A DNA stretch of 64,000 nt, taken from NCBI GenBank assembly GCA_023105745.1, contig JALGQZ010000018.1, forward strand, positions 17,617,773 to 17,681,772, given 5' to 3'. Shown piece after piece: positions 1 to 13,455 of the stretch. Both the position numbers and the translations under genes were made by a program. This DNA is from Austropuccinia psidii. Lineage: Eukaryota > Basidiomycota > Pucciniomycetes > Pucciniales > Sphaerophragmiaceae. A model generated the notes under the pieces. That model worked only from the letters and a program-made list of their open reading frames with translations, did not search any database and had not been told where the DNA came from. Positions within the stretch are counted from its first letter, which is position 1, and every line of letters begins with the position of its first letter.

Positions 1-1420
1 GAAACCGGTTGTTCTTTTAGCGGAACTTCTGTCAGCCAATGTCACTAGTGGTAGTTCTTTTTTCCGTTTTCCTCCACTTTTCCCACACATTTTGACTGGT
101 GCATCTTTGAGTTGTTTATGGCCCCTTTCCACCATTACTTGAGACTCTGGGTAATGGGGTCTGTGACTCTGATCCTTGATCCTGCTTTCTCTACTGCATC
201 TTGTAATTCTTTTCCAAACTCTGGCCCCCCATCAACAGTTACTTCTTTTGGTGAGCCATACCTGCATATCCATTCTGAGGTGAACCATTCTGAAACTGCT
301 TTTGCTGTTAATTTGACTAGTCCAACTGTTTCTGGCCATCCTGAAAAATCATCTCTGGCCACACCCATATACTTCCATCTTCCAGATTTGATATGAACTG
401 CATCCATACCAACCCTTTCAAAGATTGCCAATGTTGCTGTGGATTTTCCTTTTTCCCTTTGTAAGTTTTGACTTCTCTTTTGGCAGGCTAGGCAAGATTG
501 AACCCATTTCTTGACCAATTTCTTCATTCCTTCCCACCAAAATCTTGCTTTAATTCTTCTATAAATTTCATTTTCCCCTCTGTGGCCCATGTCTTCATGA
601 AGTGTCTTTAAAATGTAGCTTTGAGCTTCTTGACTTGATATTGCCAATTGAGGGTTTGGGTTATTTCTTCTTTTGAGCTGGCCATCTTCCAAGAAAAAGT
701 TGGATGACCTTCTTTTTATCCTTCTAAATTCTTCATCTTTACTTGATTGTGGTTTTTTCATTGTACTTAAGTATTCTTGCATTCTCTTCCAAAATCCTTC
801 TTGTTTTGTTGGTACTTGTATTCCTGAAAAATGGAGTGAATTTACATTCTTAGCCCCAAATCCAGGGTGTGGCTTGATCCAATCATCTTCTTCATCAAAT
901 TCTGGTGCATCTTCATCATCTTCTTCTGAGTTTTTTGGTCTTCTGGATAGCCCATCTGACATAGTGAAAGTCTTCCCTGGTTTGTGTACCAAATCAAAGG
1001 AGAATAGTTGAATGAAAGCCACACATCTTGTCATGGGGGCATTGGGTAAGCAAGGGGTTTTAATCATTTCAATTAAGGCCTTGGCATCAACTTGTAATTA
1101 AAAATGTTTTCCCCAAAGTATTGTCTGAAGCTTCTTGAGAATTCTTGCAACTGCACAGAGTTCTAATTTTGGCTGTGAGTATTTTGATTCAAATTTTGAA
1201 AAAGTTATTGATTCATATAATACTGGTCTGTATTTTCCTTCTTTATCTTCTTGAGTGAGGACTGCTCCTGCGGCAATGTAGCTTGAATCTACTGCTAGCT
1301 TAATGTTTCCTGCTCCTTTTTCATAATCCAATTTCTTGAGGGTTATTTCTTCTCCAACTATTCTTCTGAGCTTACGGAAAGCTTCTTCTCATTTTTTATC
1401 CCAGTCCCAGTCAAAATCTT
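1..1420 (-). pseudogene. Element 1 pol, RNase H and integrase half (broken)
   Basis: This is the 3' half of a Ty3/Gypsy polyprotein. RNase H sequence fills about 1098-1420 and ends in a DGLSRRP motif near 940-955. The integrase follows: an H-H-C-C zinc-binding region from HEDMGH (about 599) to CLACQKR (about 480), then a core with the first Asp in VGMDAVHIK (about 404) and the second in VDGGPEF (about 233). The long frame stops at 135, but integrase residues (MVERGHKQLKD, holding the expected catalytic Glu) continue in another frame down to base 1, so a frameshift lies near 140-155 and the gene leaves the window. A stop separates RNase H from the integrase frame near 1068-1097. The gene continues from the RT at 3372-4554 and was split by a solo LTR. 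The lineage is the one common in basidiomycetes with a DERxL-type RT, not the one of Elements 2-4. It is an old, dead copy. Confidence 0.85.
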
Positions 1421-3371
1421 TGTAAGGTTTGACTATGAAACAATAAGTAAATATTAAGAATATTTAACTTATTGTACTATGAATGTCCTTATGAATAATG
1501 AATAATAAGATAAAATTAATTATAATAATTGTGAATTATTATAATTAAGGTGTAAAAAATGATTATATTATTAAATAAATATAATAATATAATTTATATT
1601 ATAAAAAGATAATATAATAGACAAATATATTAATATATAATAATTAATATACTTATAAGCTCTTTATTATTCTTACCAACAAATAATAAAGGCGTTAAAA
1701 GTTGCTTTTTATAAGTAAAAAACAATTAATAACAATGATATTACTAATATCAAAGTTATTCATTAATATAAATATAAGAATTATTAAAAGTAATAATACA
1801 GAGAAAATAACGTACTTTTAACACTTAAAATTATAATTTTGGAAGGTTTTACGCCAAAATAATGTAAATACAATTTATACAAACTGTAGTTACAAATAAA
1901 AATAGAGAAATTACAAATATTCTTTGATTATACGTGGAAATAGAGCTTGAAGAGATTTTTGAGCAAAATAAATAGATAATTGAAGTAATGACGTCAAGAT
2001 TGATGATTATAATAAGATTATCTTTGGTCTTTAATAATATAAAGGTTTTATATATAAATAAGAAAGAAATTACCTTTTGATTTAATTATTTAGTGTTTTG
2101 TAAGCATCTGAGGGGAAAGTAGAGTGAAATGAGCTCTATTTATAGTAAATACCTCCCTCCTAGAGTCCAGCAGGTTTCTAGTAGACATGTACTGATGCTT
2201 TCTACTAGAATTGATCAATATTTTAAGGTTTGTTGATGATTACATCATGATCAAACCATCTTACCTCATAATTATGCCATTATTTAGAGCTGTCACTATA
2301 GCTCTAAGTTTGATGAAATCATAGGCTTGGCAGAAACCTAAAATTTGTGGAGTTTATTAGTATTGATCATAATATAATAGTATTCATCAGTTTTATCACT
2401 TATATGACTGTTAAACCTAAAATAAGATTACAGTGAGTGATCATAAATGATCAAATTTAAGCTTAAACTTTGATCATTAATACCTTTTAATTTATATAGG
2501 CTACAGCTATTCTGAGAGTGGATTCTGATAGCTTGTCATGTCATTAATAAACGTCCAAGAGCATTTTATTAAATAATCAAAACTCTATTTTTGATGATTT
2601 TTCTTGTAACTCATTGTTTCTGTTGAAATTTAATATTTTGAACTTCAAGCCATGATTTCAAGGGGTTATACCTTGAATATTATGATAATAATTAAATCAT
2701 TATTCACGTATGAACTATTAGAATCTTCCTGTCTACTGTTTTTTAAGTTTGGACCACTTTCACACAAAGTGGTCAACAGCTCTATTGATTTTATTCAATA
2801 ATCCATTACAAGTTTTAACCTTGTTGATAACATTTAAAATAAATTTCATATCTGTATTCCTATAGTAAATACCTGGTGACTTTATTCTTGGTTTATCTCT
2901 CTATCTTGTATATTTCAAGGGATATTTGCTAAAAACCATGAATATATGCATTGACCAAAAAGTGCATATATTCAGCTTAATTCCTTAAGTATTGACTTTG
3001 GAGATTAGCTTCTTAATTGTTTTATGTGTAGAGCTTTATGGGGAATCCAACGATAAAATTTATTTCACAGGTTGTTTCATTGGGTTCTGAGATAAATGAG
3101 GTTTTGTACCTTTTTTAAGATATTATTACTTATACTTCAGTAATTATTGACTTTTCAGATATGCCATGAAAATGACATATGTGTATTTTACCATGAGTAA
3201 TCTAATGGTGTAATTTATTTCAAATTTTTCCATTAGATTCTGAGTTAATTCAGATTTTGTACTTATTTATGGTATTTTTACTAGTTTTTAAGATAATTAT
3301 TATTAGTATAATTATTACAGAAATTTTGTTGTGACCTTTTTGGATATATGGTTATATCTCAAAGGCTCACA
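1421..3371 (-). mobile_element. Solo LTR, family A, inside Element 1 pol
   Basis: The 1,951-base repeat begins TGTAAGGTTTGACTATG and ends GGCTCACA on the plus strand (TG...CA ends; in LTR orientation it reads right to left). Full-length relatives lie at 7770-9725, 16936-18836 and 38494-40504, with a partial one at 62593-64000. The flanks are atctt (1416-1420) and atcct (3372-3376), a 5-base target duplication with one mismatch. It splits the RT-RNase H junction of Element 1: the protein reads up to LRTLTRED on one side and resumes at KDFDWDWDKK on the other. No internal region is present, so it is a solo LTR left by LTR-LTR recombination. A reversed TATA box (TATAAATAG on the minus strand) lies at 2136-2145. 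Confidence 0.9.
2752..2973. promoter_or_regulatory. Two conserved palindromes in the family A LTR
   Basis: GACCACTTT (2752-2760) pairs with AAAGTGGTC (2766-2774) around a 5-base loop. GAATATATGCA (2940-2950) pairs with TGCATATATTC (2963-2973) around TTGACCAAAAAG. The second is kept intact at 9309-9343, 17335-17369 and 40071-40105 while the surrounding LTR sequence has diverged. A role in transcription or RNA structure is possible but not shown. Confidence 0.6.
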
Positions 3372-4554
3372 ATCCTCTCTGGTGAGGGTTCTGAGTGGTG
3401 ATGCAACTTGTGAGAAGTTTTCAATGAACATCCTTACATAGGCACAAAGTCCAAGAGATCCCCTTATTTCCTTCTTGTTAATAGGTGTTGGCCAATTTTG
3501 AATTTTGTTGATCTTTTGTTTTGAAAATTTTTCTTCCTTTAAATCATACAACATGACCTACTGTGTCCAAAGCTGGAACACAGCATTAAAACTCTGATCC
3601 TGATATAGGAAGTCCTGCTTCTTCAATCCTGAATAAAACTCTTTCTAAGGTTATGGCATATTCCCATATAAATTTTCTTATTGAGGGGTTTTCTGGAAGT
3701 TTTTCTTGGTTGTAAAGTGATCTTGGTCCTTTTATTCTTTCATCATCAATGAAAATTCCTACACTTTCTGGTATTTCTTCTTGGATTATCCAGGTCATTT
3801 GGGCTTGGTATACTGCTACTGAGTTGGTGGCTCCTTGGGGTAGTCTTGTGAGTTGCATCCTTCCAAGGGGTGTTTCAAAAGTGGTGAGGGGTCTTGTAGT
3901 GACATCTAATTCTCTTTCATCATATCCTCCCATTATTTCTCCTAGTCCATAACATGCTGTTCCTGCAAATGCATCTACAAATTCTTCAATGTGAGGTGGT
4001 AAGCCAGCATCCTTGATGGTGACTTTGTTGAGTTCTTGAAGGTCATGGACAATTCTGAGTTTCCCATTTTATTCGGACACACAAAATATTGGGCTTGTGT
4101 AGCTTGAAGTGGATTGCTCATAGAGTCCAGTCCTGATTCTTTTGCTGATTAATTCAGTAAACTGAGGTAAAATTGATTTGGGAATGGGAATTGGTTTCTT
4201 CTGGCAAGGTTCATGAGGTATGACTGGTATCTTGTAAGGTTTTCCATATGAGTGTTTGAGTAATCCTCTTTCTTCTTCACAGAAAGCTATTGCTTTTTCC
4301 CTTAAGGTAATAACATTTTTGAGTAAATTTATTTCTTCATTTGATAACCATCCTGGTGGGCCAAAATGTACTGCTTGAAGTCTTTAATGGGTGACCTTGA
4401 AGTTTTCTTGAAATATAGGTGGGTTTGGTGATAAGGTTGCTTCATAAGGATCTCTTGACAAAGGTGGGTTAAGGTCTTGAGGCATTGGCTCATTGACTGG
4501 TCTCACCTTCTTCAGGACTGATTTGTATTTGGCTGCTAAAATTTGGTGATCCAT
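3372..4554 (-). pseudogene. Element 1 reverse transcriptase half (broken)
   Basis: This is the reverse transcriptase of the same Ty3/Gypsy element, starting at an ATG at 4552-4554 (MDHQILAAKYKSV). Visible in order are an N-terminal region rich in proline, the finger motif LRIVHDLQELNKV (about 4030-4065), the palm segment MGGYDERELDVTTRPLTTF (from 3933), the polymerase motif as VGIFIDD (about 3745-3765; the usual motif is Y/F-x-D-D), and the thumb/connection WPTPINKKEIRGSLG (about 3460-3510). In-frame stops occur near 4071 (just before NGKLRIV) and near 4386, and the frame changes near 3560-3590. The last residues LRTLTRED abut the solo LTR at 3371. No Gag or protease belonging to this copy was recognised upstream. 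Confidence 0.85.
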
Positions 4555-6740
4555 CTTCAATTAGTGATTTTTTTTAATTCTTTCTAAGAATTTGCTAGTC
4601 TCCTGAAATATTGAGGTCTTCAAAATTCTTCTTTTCTTCTTTCTTCCATAAAAAAATGTAGTTTAAGGTCATAAAGGACCTACAACTAGGTGTGTAACCC
4701 CTGTATATTAGGTATACAATTCCTGCAGTTCAAGTCATGCAAGAACCTCCTGGCCTAATCCAAGGGCTTATCTTTATTCTTGAGCTGCTTTGGGCTTGAT
4801 TTTGGATTCCTCTTTACTCTTGTTTTATTCTTCAATCTTCATGATTCCCACTTGATTCAAGATTCTTCTGGTTGTTTTATTTCTTGATAAGCAATTTTCT
4901 TGTCTTAATTGATGGCTTGGGACTCCACTTTGTTCATTCTGGCCAATTTGATAATTCTAAACACCTGTGAAGCCCCTTGTTCCTGTTACACAAGAGGAGC
5001 AGTTTATTGTCATGCTAAGGACAAAAATGGTCCTTCAGCACTTTTCCTGACTAGGACAATCTCCTCCAGCTTCTTGGCTGTTATCATTTTTTATAAGTTT
5101 CCCTGCCAAAGTCTACAGGGGAAGCAGTTTAGTGTCATTCTGAGGAACTCTTGAGTCTTCAAGCTTCTTTAAAATCCCAAGGACAATTTGAGTTGAGTGG
5201 TTTACATCATCTTGTTGGTCCATCATTTTGCGTGAGTTCTGAGTTCATAATCAATCCATTGAGTAATCCTTCAGTCCACAAATCCTGACCACTTATTCTT
5301 GAATTTCAAATGAGTTTCAATGCAGAATCAAAGAAGTGTCCAAGGTCTTGTGTTGTCCAAAGGTCAATCCATAAGGAACTCCTGCTTTTCGACATAAATA
5401 ATCTTCTTCATTTTCAGTATTCTGAATAATTGTCCTATTATAAGTTGTTTCCCAATTCTCTTGCTATTTCTTCAAAATAATTTATGTCCGTTTGTTGTTT
5501 TGTATTCCTGAATTATACCTGTTATAAAGAAATGAAAAATGAAGAAACTATAATAATAAGATGATTTATAATTGATTTTTGATATTGATTGATTGATTTT
5601 TTTTGATAATATTTGTTTTGATGAGGGCCCCCCTCTCCATTTAAAAATGTTGAGTTGGTTTCCAAATTTTGAAGAGGATATGTTCTCATTCCCCCAAAAC
5701 TTCCACTATAAGGGATAGTGTAAGAAATAGGTTTACCCACCCCTTATTTTTTATGGTGAGTTTGATGAGAATAAACAATAATACAGTAAATTCACATAAT
5801 TTTTTTTTAAGTTGGACTGAATAGTATTTCTTGTTTGATTTTAAGTATAAAATAACCTGAAAACTGATATATCTGAGTAAAAATGACCCTTCAAAAGAAA
5901 TAATCCTGAATCACAATCAAGATCATGGAGCTCTTTGGTGAAAGGTGGTAATTTGTGCTATTTAGCAAAAATTGGTGCTCTTGAGAGTATTTATAGTTAA
6001 TATGAAATAAATGAATTATCATAGTTTGAGTCCTTCAATCATATGATGACCCTTATGATGCCACAACTCTTCCTTTTGGAATCATCATTGTGACTCAGAC
6101 TTTATTTCAAGTCCATCCCCTTTATTGTTCAGATTTTCTGTTACCCAGAAATGCATTTGAGTTGTTAAAAAAAATATAAACAGTGAAATTGAAAATTTGT
6201 ACAATTTAAAAAAACTCTTGTTTGCTTTTTGGGGGGGCTTTTTAGATTCCTTTTGGAATAAATAGCACATTGAGGTGTTATTAATATGTAAATTCCCCAA
6301 ATTATGTCATCAATTTATGAGTTTTTAATATAAATAACTCCTTCAGAGTTCAATTAATGCCTTCATGGCACAATTACTTCTTTCTTTCAAACAAGTTCCA
6401 ATCACTTTCTTGTAATTCAAGAAATATTTTAAATGAATTTATTATTTTAACCAATTAGTTGGTGTAGAGTTTTTTTGTTTTTTTTAATTATTATTTTTGA
6501 GTTGAAAAATTAAGCCAATTTAATGGCTCTTGTTGTAATAGTAAGAGAGGTATAATAAAGATAATAAGTAAATATAATATTCTTGAGATCATGAATGGGA
6601 TATGCCCCTAATTCTTAGGGAAAATGAATAAATAAATTTCAAAAAGAAATAAAAAAAATATGTTCAAAAGGTTCAAGTCAGTACATCTCTCTAATACTTG
6701 TTTATAATGACAGAAAATCAGAAAGTAAAAAAAGAAATGA
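4555..6740. other. A+T-rich stretch without a recognisable gene
   Basis: This may be the 5' side of Element 1, but no LTR end or primer site could be fixed. On the minus strand a short stretch near 5345-5420 reads as protein (ENEEDYLCRKAGVPYGL) before decaying into stops. A TATA-like box on the minus strand (CTATAAATACTC) lies near 5978-5990. Nothing else is supported. Confidence 0.4.
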
Positions 6741-7769
6741 AACCTTAGGTAGTTTATAGTCTTGCCTAGGACTTTTGGTTGATTTTTGTTTGTATTTTAA
6801 GTCCTTGTTGAGAATTTTTAGTGGGCAATTGATGGTCTTTCCAAGGACCTTATCTTGTGTCCAGGCACCTGATTGTTGCCCTTGGGGTTTCATGGCATTT
6901 AATTTATCTTCAAAGACAAGCTGTATAACTAGCTTAACTAGTTTATAGTCTTATTGAGGACTCATTTTCACTTTAAAAGCACTTTTAAGCTTATAGCATC
7001 AGAGAGCTATTTTCTTTATGAACACCTGTAGCATTCAAAATCAAATATGTCAGTATAATATATTATAAAACATAAGAAAGAAGCATAAAAAATAAAAATA
7101 AAAATAGAAATAGCAGTTTAAAGCCTTTCTTTGGCCTATTATTTTCAGATCCCTGTAGAAGTAAAAAATTATTTTCAGTTAATTGAAATAACAAAAGAAA
7201 CCAGAGGTTTAGTTTCTTGCTGAGGACACTTTCTGTTATTTTTATCCCTGTAACATAAAAAAATTAATAAACTAAATTAAATAAGCAAAACCAGCAGCTT
7301 AAAACCACGCTGAGGGCTTTTCTTTTTTTTGTTATTGGTAGCCCTAAAAGCAATACAATCAGCACAAAAATCAAGATACAAAAATTGAAAACCAGCAGTT
7401 TATAGCCTTACTGAGGGCTCTTGTTGATTTATTATTGTTTTACAAAACATAAATAAAAGAAAATTCAACAGTCTAAAGTCATTTTGGAGACTCTTATCTT
7501 TTTTTTTTAAAAAAAAAACTTTTTGTCAGCTCCAGTGATTCAATTAATTATTATTTTTTTTAGAAAATGAATTATTCAAAAGAAAAAAGTCATCAGCAAA
7601 ACTCAAATTTGTTTCATAGAAAATGAAAAATACACAGTTTAAAGTCATGTTTACAACTTTTCTTTTTAAAAGCCCTTCTTATTCATGAAAAAATTGGAAC
7701 ATAAATATATCTTCAGTAAAATAAGAAAGCTAATAAAATAATAATCAAAAATATAAAAGTGAGCAGTTT
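6741..7769. repeat. Stem-loop array, segment 1
   Basis: About nine degenerate units share the core CAGTTTAnAGYC-TTGCTGAG-GRCTTTT, spaced roughly 90-170 bases apart. Examples: AGTC/GACT (6758-6774), GGTC/GACC (6834-6849), AGTC/GACT (6947-6962), AGCC/GGCT (7401-7420). The arms differ between units but stay complementary. The third segment AAGTCCT (6799-6805) is complementary to AGGACTT (6768-6774). The array is cut after GAGCAGTTT at 7769 by Element 2 and resumes at 40505. No protein is encoded. Confidence 0.7.
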
Positions 7770-9725
7770 TGTAAGGTTTGACTATGAAACAATAAGTAAA
7801 AATTACTAATATTTTACTTATTGTACTATGAATGTCCTTATAAATAGAATAAATAAGATAAAAATAATTATAATTATGCCGTAAAAATAATTATATTATT
7901 GAATAAATATAATAATATAATTTATATTATGAAAAAATAATATAATAAATAAATATAATAATATAAGATAGTTTATATATTTAAAAGCACTTTATTATTG
8001 TTGCCAACAAATAATAAAGGGTCTAAAAAAATTGTTTTTTATTAATAAAAAACAATTATTAACAATAATATTACCAATATTAAAGTTATAAATGGATATA
8101 AATACTATTTATATTAATTATATAATTATTTAAAGTAATAATAGAGAGAAACCTATTATGATAAGAAGACATAACCTAATTTTAATACTTAATATGATAA
8201 TTTTGAATAATTTTATGCCAAAAAATGTTAATACAACTTATTTAAATTTTATTCACAATAAATTTTAAGAGAAATTACAAATATTCTTAATTTTACGTGG
8301 AATTGAGGTTTTTGAGAGAATTCTAAACAAAAAAGTTAAATAAATGTAATTATCACGTCCAGCATGATTATTATAATAAGAGAATCTTTGGTCCTTAATA
8401 ATATAAAAGTTCTATATATAAAGAATGAAGAAATTACCTTTTGAATTTAATTATTTAGTGTTTTGTAAGCATCTGAGGGGAAAATAGAGTGAAATGAGCT
8501 CTATTTATAGTAAATACCTCCCTCCTAGATTCCAGAAGGCTTCTAGTGGACGTGTACTGATGCTTTCTAATAGAATTGATCAATATTTTAAGTTTTGGTG
8601 ATGATTACATCATGATCAAACCATCTTACCTCATAATTGTGCCATTATTTATAGTTGTAACTATAACGCTAAGTTTGATGATATCATAGGCTTGGAAGAA
8701 GCCTATCATTTGTGGATTTTCTAAGTATTAATCATATTCTAATAGTATTCACCAGTTTTATTACTTATATGACAGTTAAACGTAAAATAAGATTACAGTG
8801 AGTGATCATAAATGATCAAATTTAAGCTTAGATTTTGATCATTAATAGCTTTTAGGTTATACACGCTACAGCTATTCTGGGAGTGGGTTCTGATAGCTTG
8901 GTATGTCAGTATTACACTGCCAAAAGCATTTTATTACATCATCAAAACTCTATTTTTGATGATTTCTCTTGTAACTCATCTTTTCTGTCAAAATCTAACA
9001 TTTTAGACTTCAAACCATGATTTCAAGGGGTTATACCTTGAATATTGTAATAAACAATACATCATTATTCACAAATGAACTATTAGAATATGAATGTCTA
9101 CTTGTCTTTAAGTTTGGACCACTTTCACAACAAAGTGGTCAACAGCTTTATTGATTTTAATCAGTAATCCATTACAGGTTTCAACCTTGTTTATAGCTTG
9201 TGAAAGAAAGTTGTTCATCTCTGTGTTCCTACAGTGATTATGTGGTGACTTTATTTTTGGTTTATCACTCTGCCATGCATATTTCAAAAGATATTAGCTA
9301 AAATCCTTGAATATATGCATTGACCAAAAAAGTGCATATATTCAGCTTAACTCCTTAAGTATTGACTTTGGAGATTAGCTTCTTAATTGTTTTATGTGTA
9401 GAACTTTATGGGGAATCCAATGGTACAATTCATTTTATATGTTGTTTCATTGAAATTTGAAATAATTAAGGATTCATGTTTTTTATAAGGTGTTATTACT
9501 TATAACTCATTAAATACTGACTTTACAGATATGCCATAAAAATTGTGTATGTGTATTTCACCATTAGGAATCCGATGGTGTAATTTATTTGACATTTTTA
9601 TTCATTGGATTTTAAGTTAAACCAAGTTTTATGCCTATTTATGGCAGTTTTGTAATTTTAAGGTAATTATTTTAAATATTTCTTGTGACCTTTTTGGGTA
9701 GGTGGTCATATCTCAAAGGTTCACA
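7770..9725 (-). repeat. 3' LTR of Element 2 (family A)
   Basis: It runs from TGTAAGG at 7770 to GGTTCACA ending at 9725 (1,956 bases); the element reads on the minus strand, so transcription would start near the TATA box TATAAATAG at 8501-8510 (minus). It pairs with the LTR at 38494-40504. Confidence 0.9.
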
Positions 9726-9745
9726 TTCCCTACCACCAAAAAAAG
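9726..9745 (-). promoter_or_regulatory. Polypurine tract of Element 2
   Basis: The minus strand reads CTTTTTTTGGTGGTAGGGAA directly before the LTR start TGTGAACC. This is the expected site and shape for the plus-strand DNA primer; compare TTTTTTGGAGGGAGGGTA in Element 4. Confidence 0.75.
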
Positions 9746-9795
9746 ATTGTACCACAATATGATATGTGTAATTAGGGTATCATCCAATGTCCTAC

Positions 9796-12700
9796 TGTGG
9801 TATTCCATACCATTTTTTTTCACCAGGCTCAATCTCATAGTACCCTATAACAGCAGAAAATCCAGCCTACAGGCAGACTTACACTCAAATTTTACACCAA
9901 AAGGTCAATTTTACAGCAAGAAGCTGGATTTAACTCATAAAACCATGGCACAGGCACCAAAGGGAAGTGTATGTGTTTAAATAAATTATTCATTTTCATT
10001 ATGCATATCCAAAAAAATCAAGTTACGTATAGCAAACTAGTTACAACAAATAAGGTACCACCCTTTAAATTAAACACCCCACCCAGCTTTACACCCCCTT
10101 ACCGTCACAGGAGTACCTTATCTTATATCCAAAGTAACCCCACTGGAAACCTTAAAACAGAATCAGATTTATTTACACCACTCATCACCTCATGCAAACC
10201 AAAGCTAGTTACAACAAGCTGCATGCAGTACACAATTTTAATTAAATCTCAACCACATGACTATTCATAGCATGTGTCAAACTCAAAAATCACATCATCT
10301 CATACATAACAGTAAATTCACCAGTACAAGAAATTATCACCTGACTTCATTTTAAAGTTCAAAAAGAAGAAAAACAACCATGACACCTGCATAAATTACA
10401 CAGCCACTTCTACCAAACCTAAAATAGGACATATGCAAAGGAATTACAAGGTCATCATGTGATACTGCATCCACCAACAGAATATCATGTGACAAGAAAG
10501 AGGCTGTGCACAACAAAAATCCCCAGCCAAAATTGAATCACCTCATGTATGCAAGGAAAATTCAAGAATATCACATCATGATTAGTTCACCAAAAGACAA
10601 TCATGTGATAAATGGAGGCTGTGCAGAAAGAAAATTATCACAAAACCTTAAATCACCTGACCCATGCAAGAAAGGTCCTCACCAAAAATGGAGTCACATG
10701 ATGAAATCAAGAGGAATTAAAGTGGAAAAAGACAGCTCCCATGGAGGGCCCTCTGGGCTCCCAAAAGGTATAAATAGAGGGGCTCTCTCCCCCAAATTTC
10801 AAAATCCCCCCCCATGCAAATTATATCCCCTGCACATTGCAAGCACAGGAATAATTCATCCCTCACCTGGGAGGTAGTCCAGAAAATTATAGTGAATTTA
10901 CTTGCCCAGTAGCTAAAGCTCAGTGGAAGTATAGTGTTAAAGATTGTCCAGTAGCTAAGCTCAGTGGAATCTTATTATTATCAAAAATAAAAAATAAAAA
11001 ATTACCCAATACCCAAGATTAGGGTTACTACTCTATTAAAATATTTCACCTAGTAAAATTGACAACATATATCAATATTTAAAATTAACTTACCCCTTTA
11101 AAAAATCCAATATCAAAGAACCTTACCTCTTAAATTTTACAAATACAATTTTATCTTATTATTAAACACTCTAAAAATAATAATAACAAACCTGTAAAAA
11201 AAATTATTTTATTCTATTATAACTTTACCTTAACAAAATTACCTTTATCAACACTGTGGAACTCCTTTTAGTGTGGGATTGGATAAGGCAGTCCTTGAGG
11301 GGGAAATCACAGGTAAACAGTTTTGAATTGCTGAAATAATCCTGTAACCAAGGGTGCTAATGGTGTTTTAGCTGCCCCTCTGAATATACTAAACAATCTC
11401 CCTACAGAGCTCACAAATCAATATTTAAGATTGTGGCTTTACAACTAGAGAAGACTTTTCAGCAGTCTCTATCAGACCTATTCAATAATCAGATAAGTAA
11501 CTTATAAGTTAAAAAAATATAAAATATAGTTTTCAAATAATAATATACAATAATTTTAAGGGTAAGACCTTAATAGTATAAGAGGTTGATTTAATATAAT
11601 AGTAAAAATATATATTATAAGGGGTAAGCTCAATTTTATGTTATATATGTTATGATACTTAATGGTTTGAGAGGGTAATTGTTAATATAATTTAATAATA
11701 AGAGCTTTAATAATTTATTGGTAAGATATTGTTCAATATAGAGAGTATGTTTTCAAATATATAAAAGATATAATATAATATAAGGGTAGGTTTTTTTTAT
11801 ATATAATAATATATAGTTGTAAGGTTGGTTTCTTTTAATATGAAGATATAATAAGACTATTTTTCCTTTATAATGTAAAGGGTATGGGGATAAACTCAAT
11901 ATTATGAGTATTATTGATAGTATTATAATTATAAGACTGATAATTTAAACATAGGGGGGATTAATAATATTAAGTAGACCTTCTTTTAACTACTATTATT
12001 CATAAATAACTATGAATTAAACCTATAAGTCTATAATACTTTAATAAAATAACTAAATTATCCTACTAGTAAGGGATGAATAGTTATTCTCCTTCTTGGT
12101 ATATAACTAATTGGATTCATGGGGAAAAGAGGAAAGAAATGAGGGAGAGAGGCCCTCTATTTATATTCTTTGGGCTCTCCATAGAGGCACTCAAAAACAA
12201 GGGACATAGAATTTTTCCACTTCTTTTGGCTGGGATAATTTCTTTATAGTGGTGAGATATCATTTGTTTGGTTGGTTGCATCAATTTATGTATGATTATG
12301 TAATCTGAGATGTTTTTGCTGGTGAGGAATTTTGATATGGTGTCATTTCTTCCAGGTATTGCACCATTTGTTTGGTTTGTTGCACAATTTTTGGTGGTAT
12401 GAGATGATTTTGTACAGTTATTGCACCATAGGTCTGTGCATTGTTTGAACTGTAGGGGGAGAATGCTGTGTATTGTGGGTATCCTATTTTTCCTGTATGA
12501 GTTTCTTCTTTTCTTTATCTAACTTAATTCTGCTTTTAATTTATATTTACTGGCTTATCAGGTGGCTGTGCTTGTGTTTCCACAGATATGCTGTGTAATT
12601 TAAGGTTTTTGATGGATTTTCCTTGCATAAATTGATTGCTTTCTCTTTCTTTCTGTCTTGTGACTGTTGATTAATACAGTTTTAATTTATTCCTTATTGA

Positions 12701-13455
12701 ACTGTCCTCAGTTTAATAACTGCATTGCTGAGTAATCCAATGGTTGAGCAGAGCTTGGGTAACTTGAGTGTTACACTACCCCTTTCACTGGTAACTTTAA
12801 CATTCTTGCTAGTTTGTCTTTTTCTTTTCCTTATTTTATTATTATTCTTGTAACCAAATGGTCCATTCTTCCAGGATTTGATTATGGGATTATACATTTT
12901 GATGAATTTAAATCCATTTTATTGCTGAATTCCTCTATTATAGTTGATTAATTATTGATTTTTCTTTGTTATTTCTTCAATTTATAGCCTTATAAATGAA
13001 ATTTCACTTGAAACTGGGCCAATAAGGTATGGAATACCACAACACCAATCAAATTTTCCAGAAAACCTTAATTAACCCATCCTACCAAGGAATTATCACC
13101 AAGAAGAAACAACTCACCTCAATTTAACCAAAAAAAATATTAAAATTAAACAGACAAGTATTTCATTAAAATCTAAAAATTAACCAAATTACTGACATTA
13201 TTCTTCATATTATATATTGAATAGGTCTGATCTGAGACTGCTGAATTTTGTCTTCTTCAGTTGTAAAGCCACTTACTAATTTTATTTTGGTTTGTGAGCT
13301 CCAAGGAAGATTTTGTTCAGTATTTTAGGAGGGGCAGGCAATACACCCTTGCCACCCTTTGTTACAGGAGTTATTAGCAATTCAAAACTAGTTACCTGTG
13401 ATTTCCCCCTCCAGGTACTGCCTCATTTTAATCCCACACAAGAGGAGTTCCCACA
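9796..13455 (+). mobile_element. Solo LTR D1, itself interrupted by solo LTR D2
   Basis: It begins TGTGGTATTCCATACC and ends GAGTTCCCACA, with TGTGG/CCACA as inverted ends. The flanks are ctac (9792-9795) and ctac (13456-13459), a 4-base target duplication. A TATA box (TATAAATAG) lies at 10769-10777 on the plus strand. Without D2 the LTR is about 1.87 kb. Its 10,670-13,455 part matches the truncated LTR of Element 5 (52734-53709, opposite strand). No internal genes remain, so it is a solo LTR. It inserted between the chromodomain end and the polypurine tract of Element 2. Short ORFs inside (for example 10506-10877) show no family resemblance. Confidence 0.85.
11255..13041 (-). mobile_element. 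Solo LTR D2 nested in D1
   Basis: TGTGGAACTCC at 11255 and GGAATACCACA ending at 13041 are the ends; the flanks acac (11251-11254) and acac (13042-13045) are a 4-base target duplication. Orientation is opposite to D1: a minus-strand TATAAATAG lies at 12157-12165. D1 sequence breaks at TTTATCAACAC and resumes at ACACCAATCAAATTTTCC. The internal sequence diverges strongly from D1 apart from the end near 11255-11470. Confidence 0.83.

Noticed and set aside
1..4554. Element 1 pol as the missing 3' half of Element 5
   Set aside because: Same lineage and strand, but the array, the sequence at 45-47 kb and a possible DNA transposon end lie between; continuity cannot be shown.
10506..10877. 123-codon plus-strand ORF in LTR D1
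   Set aside because: It overlaps the LTR TATA region, is not preserved in the Element 5 copy, and has no recognisable domain.
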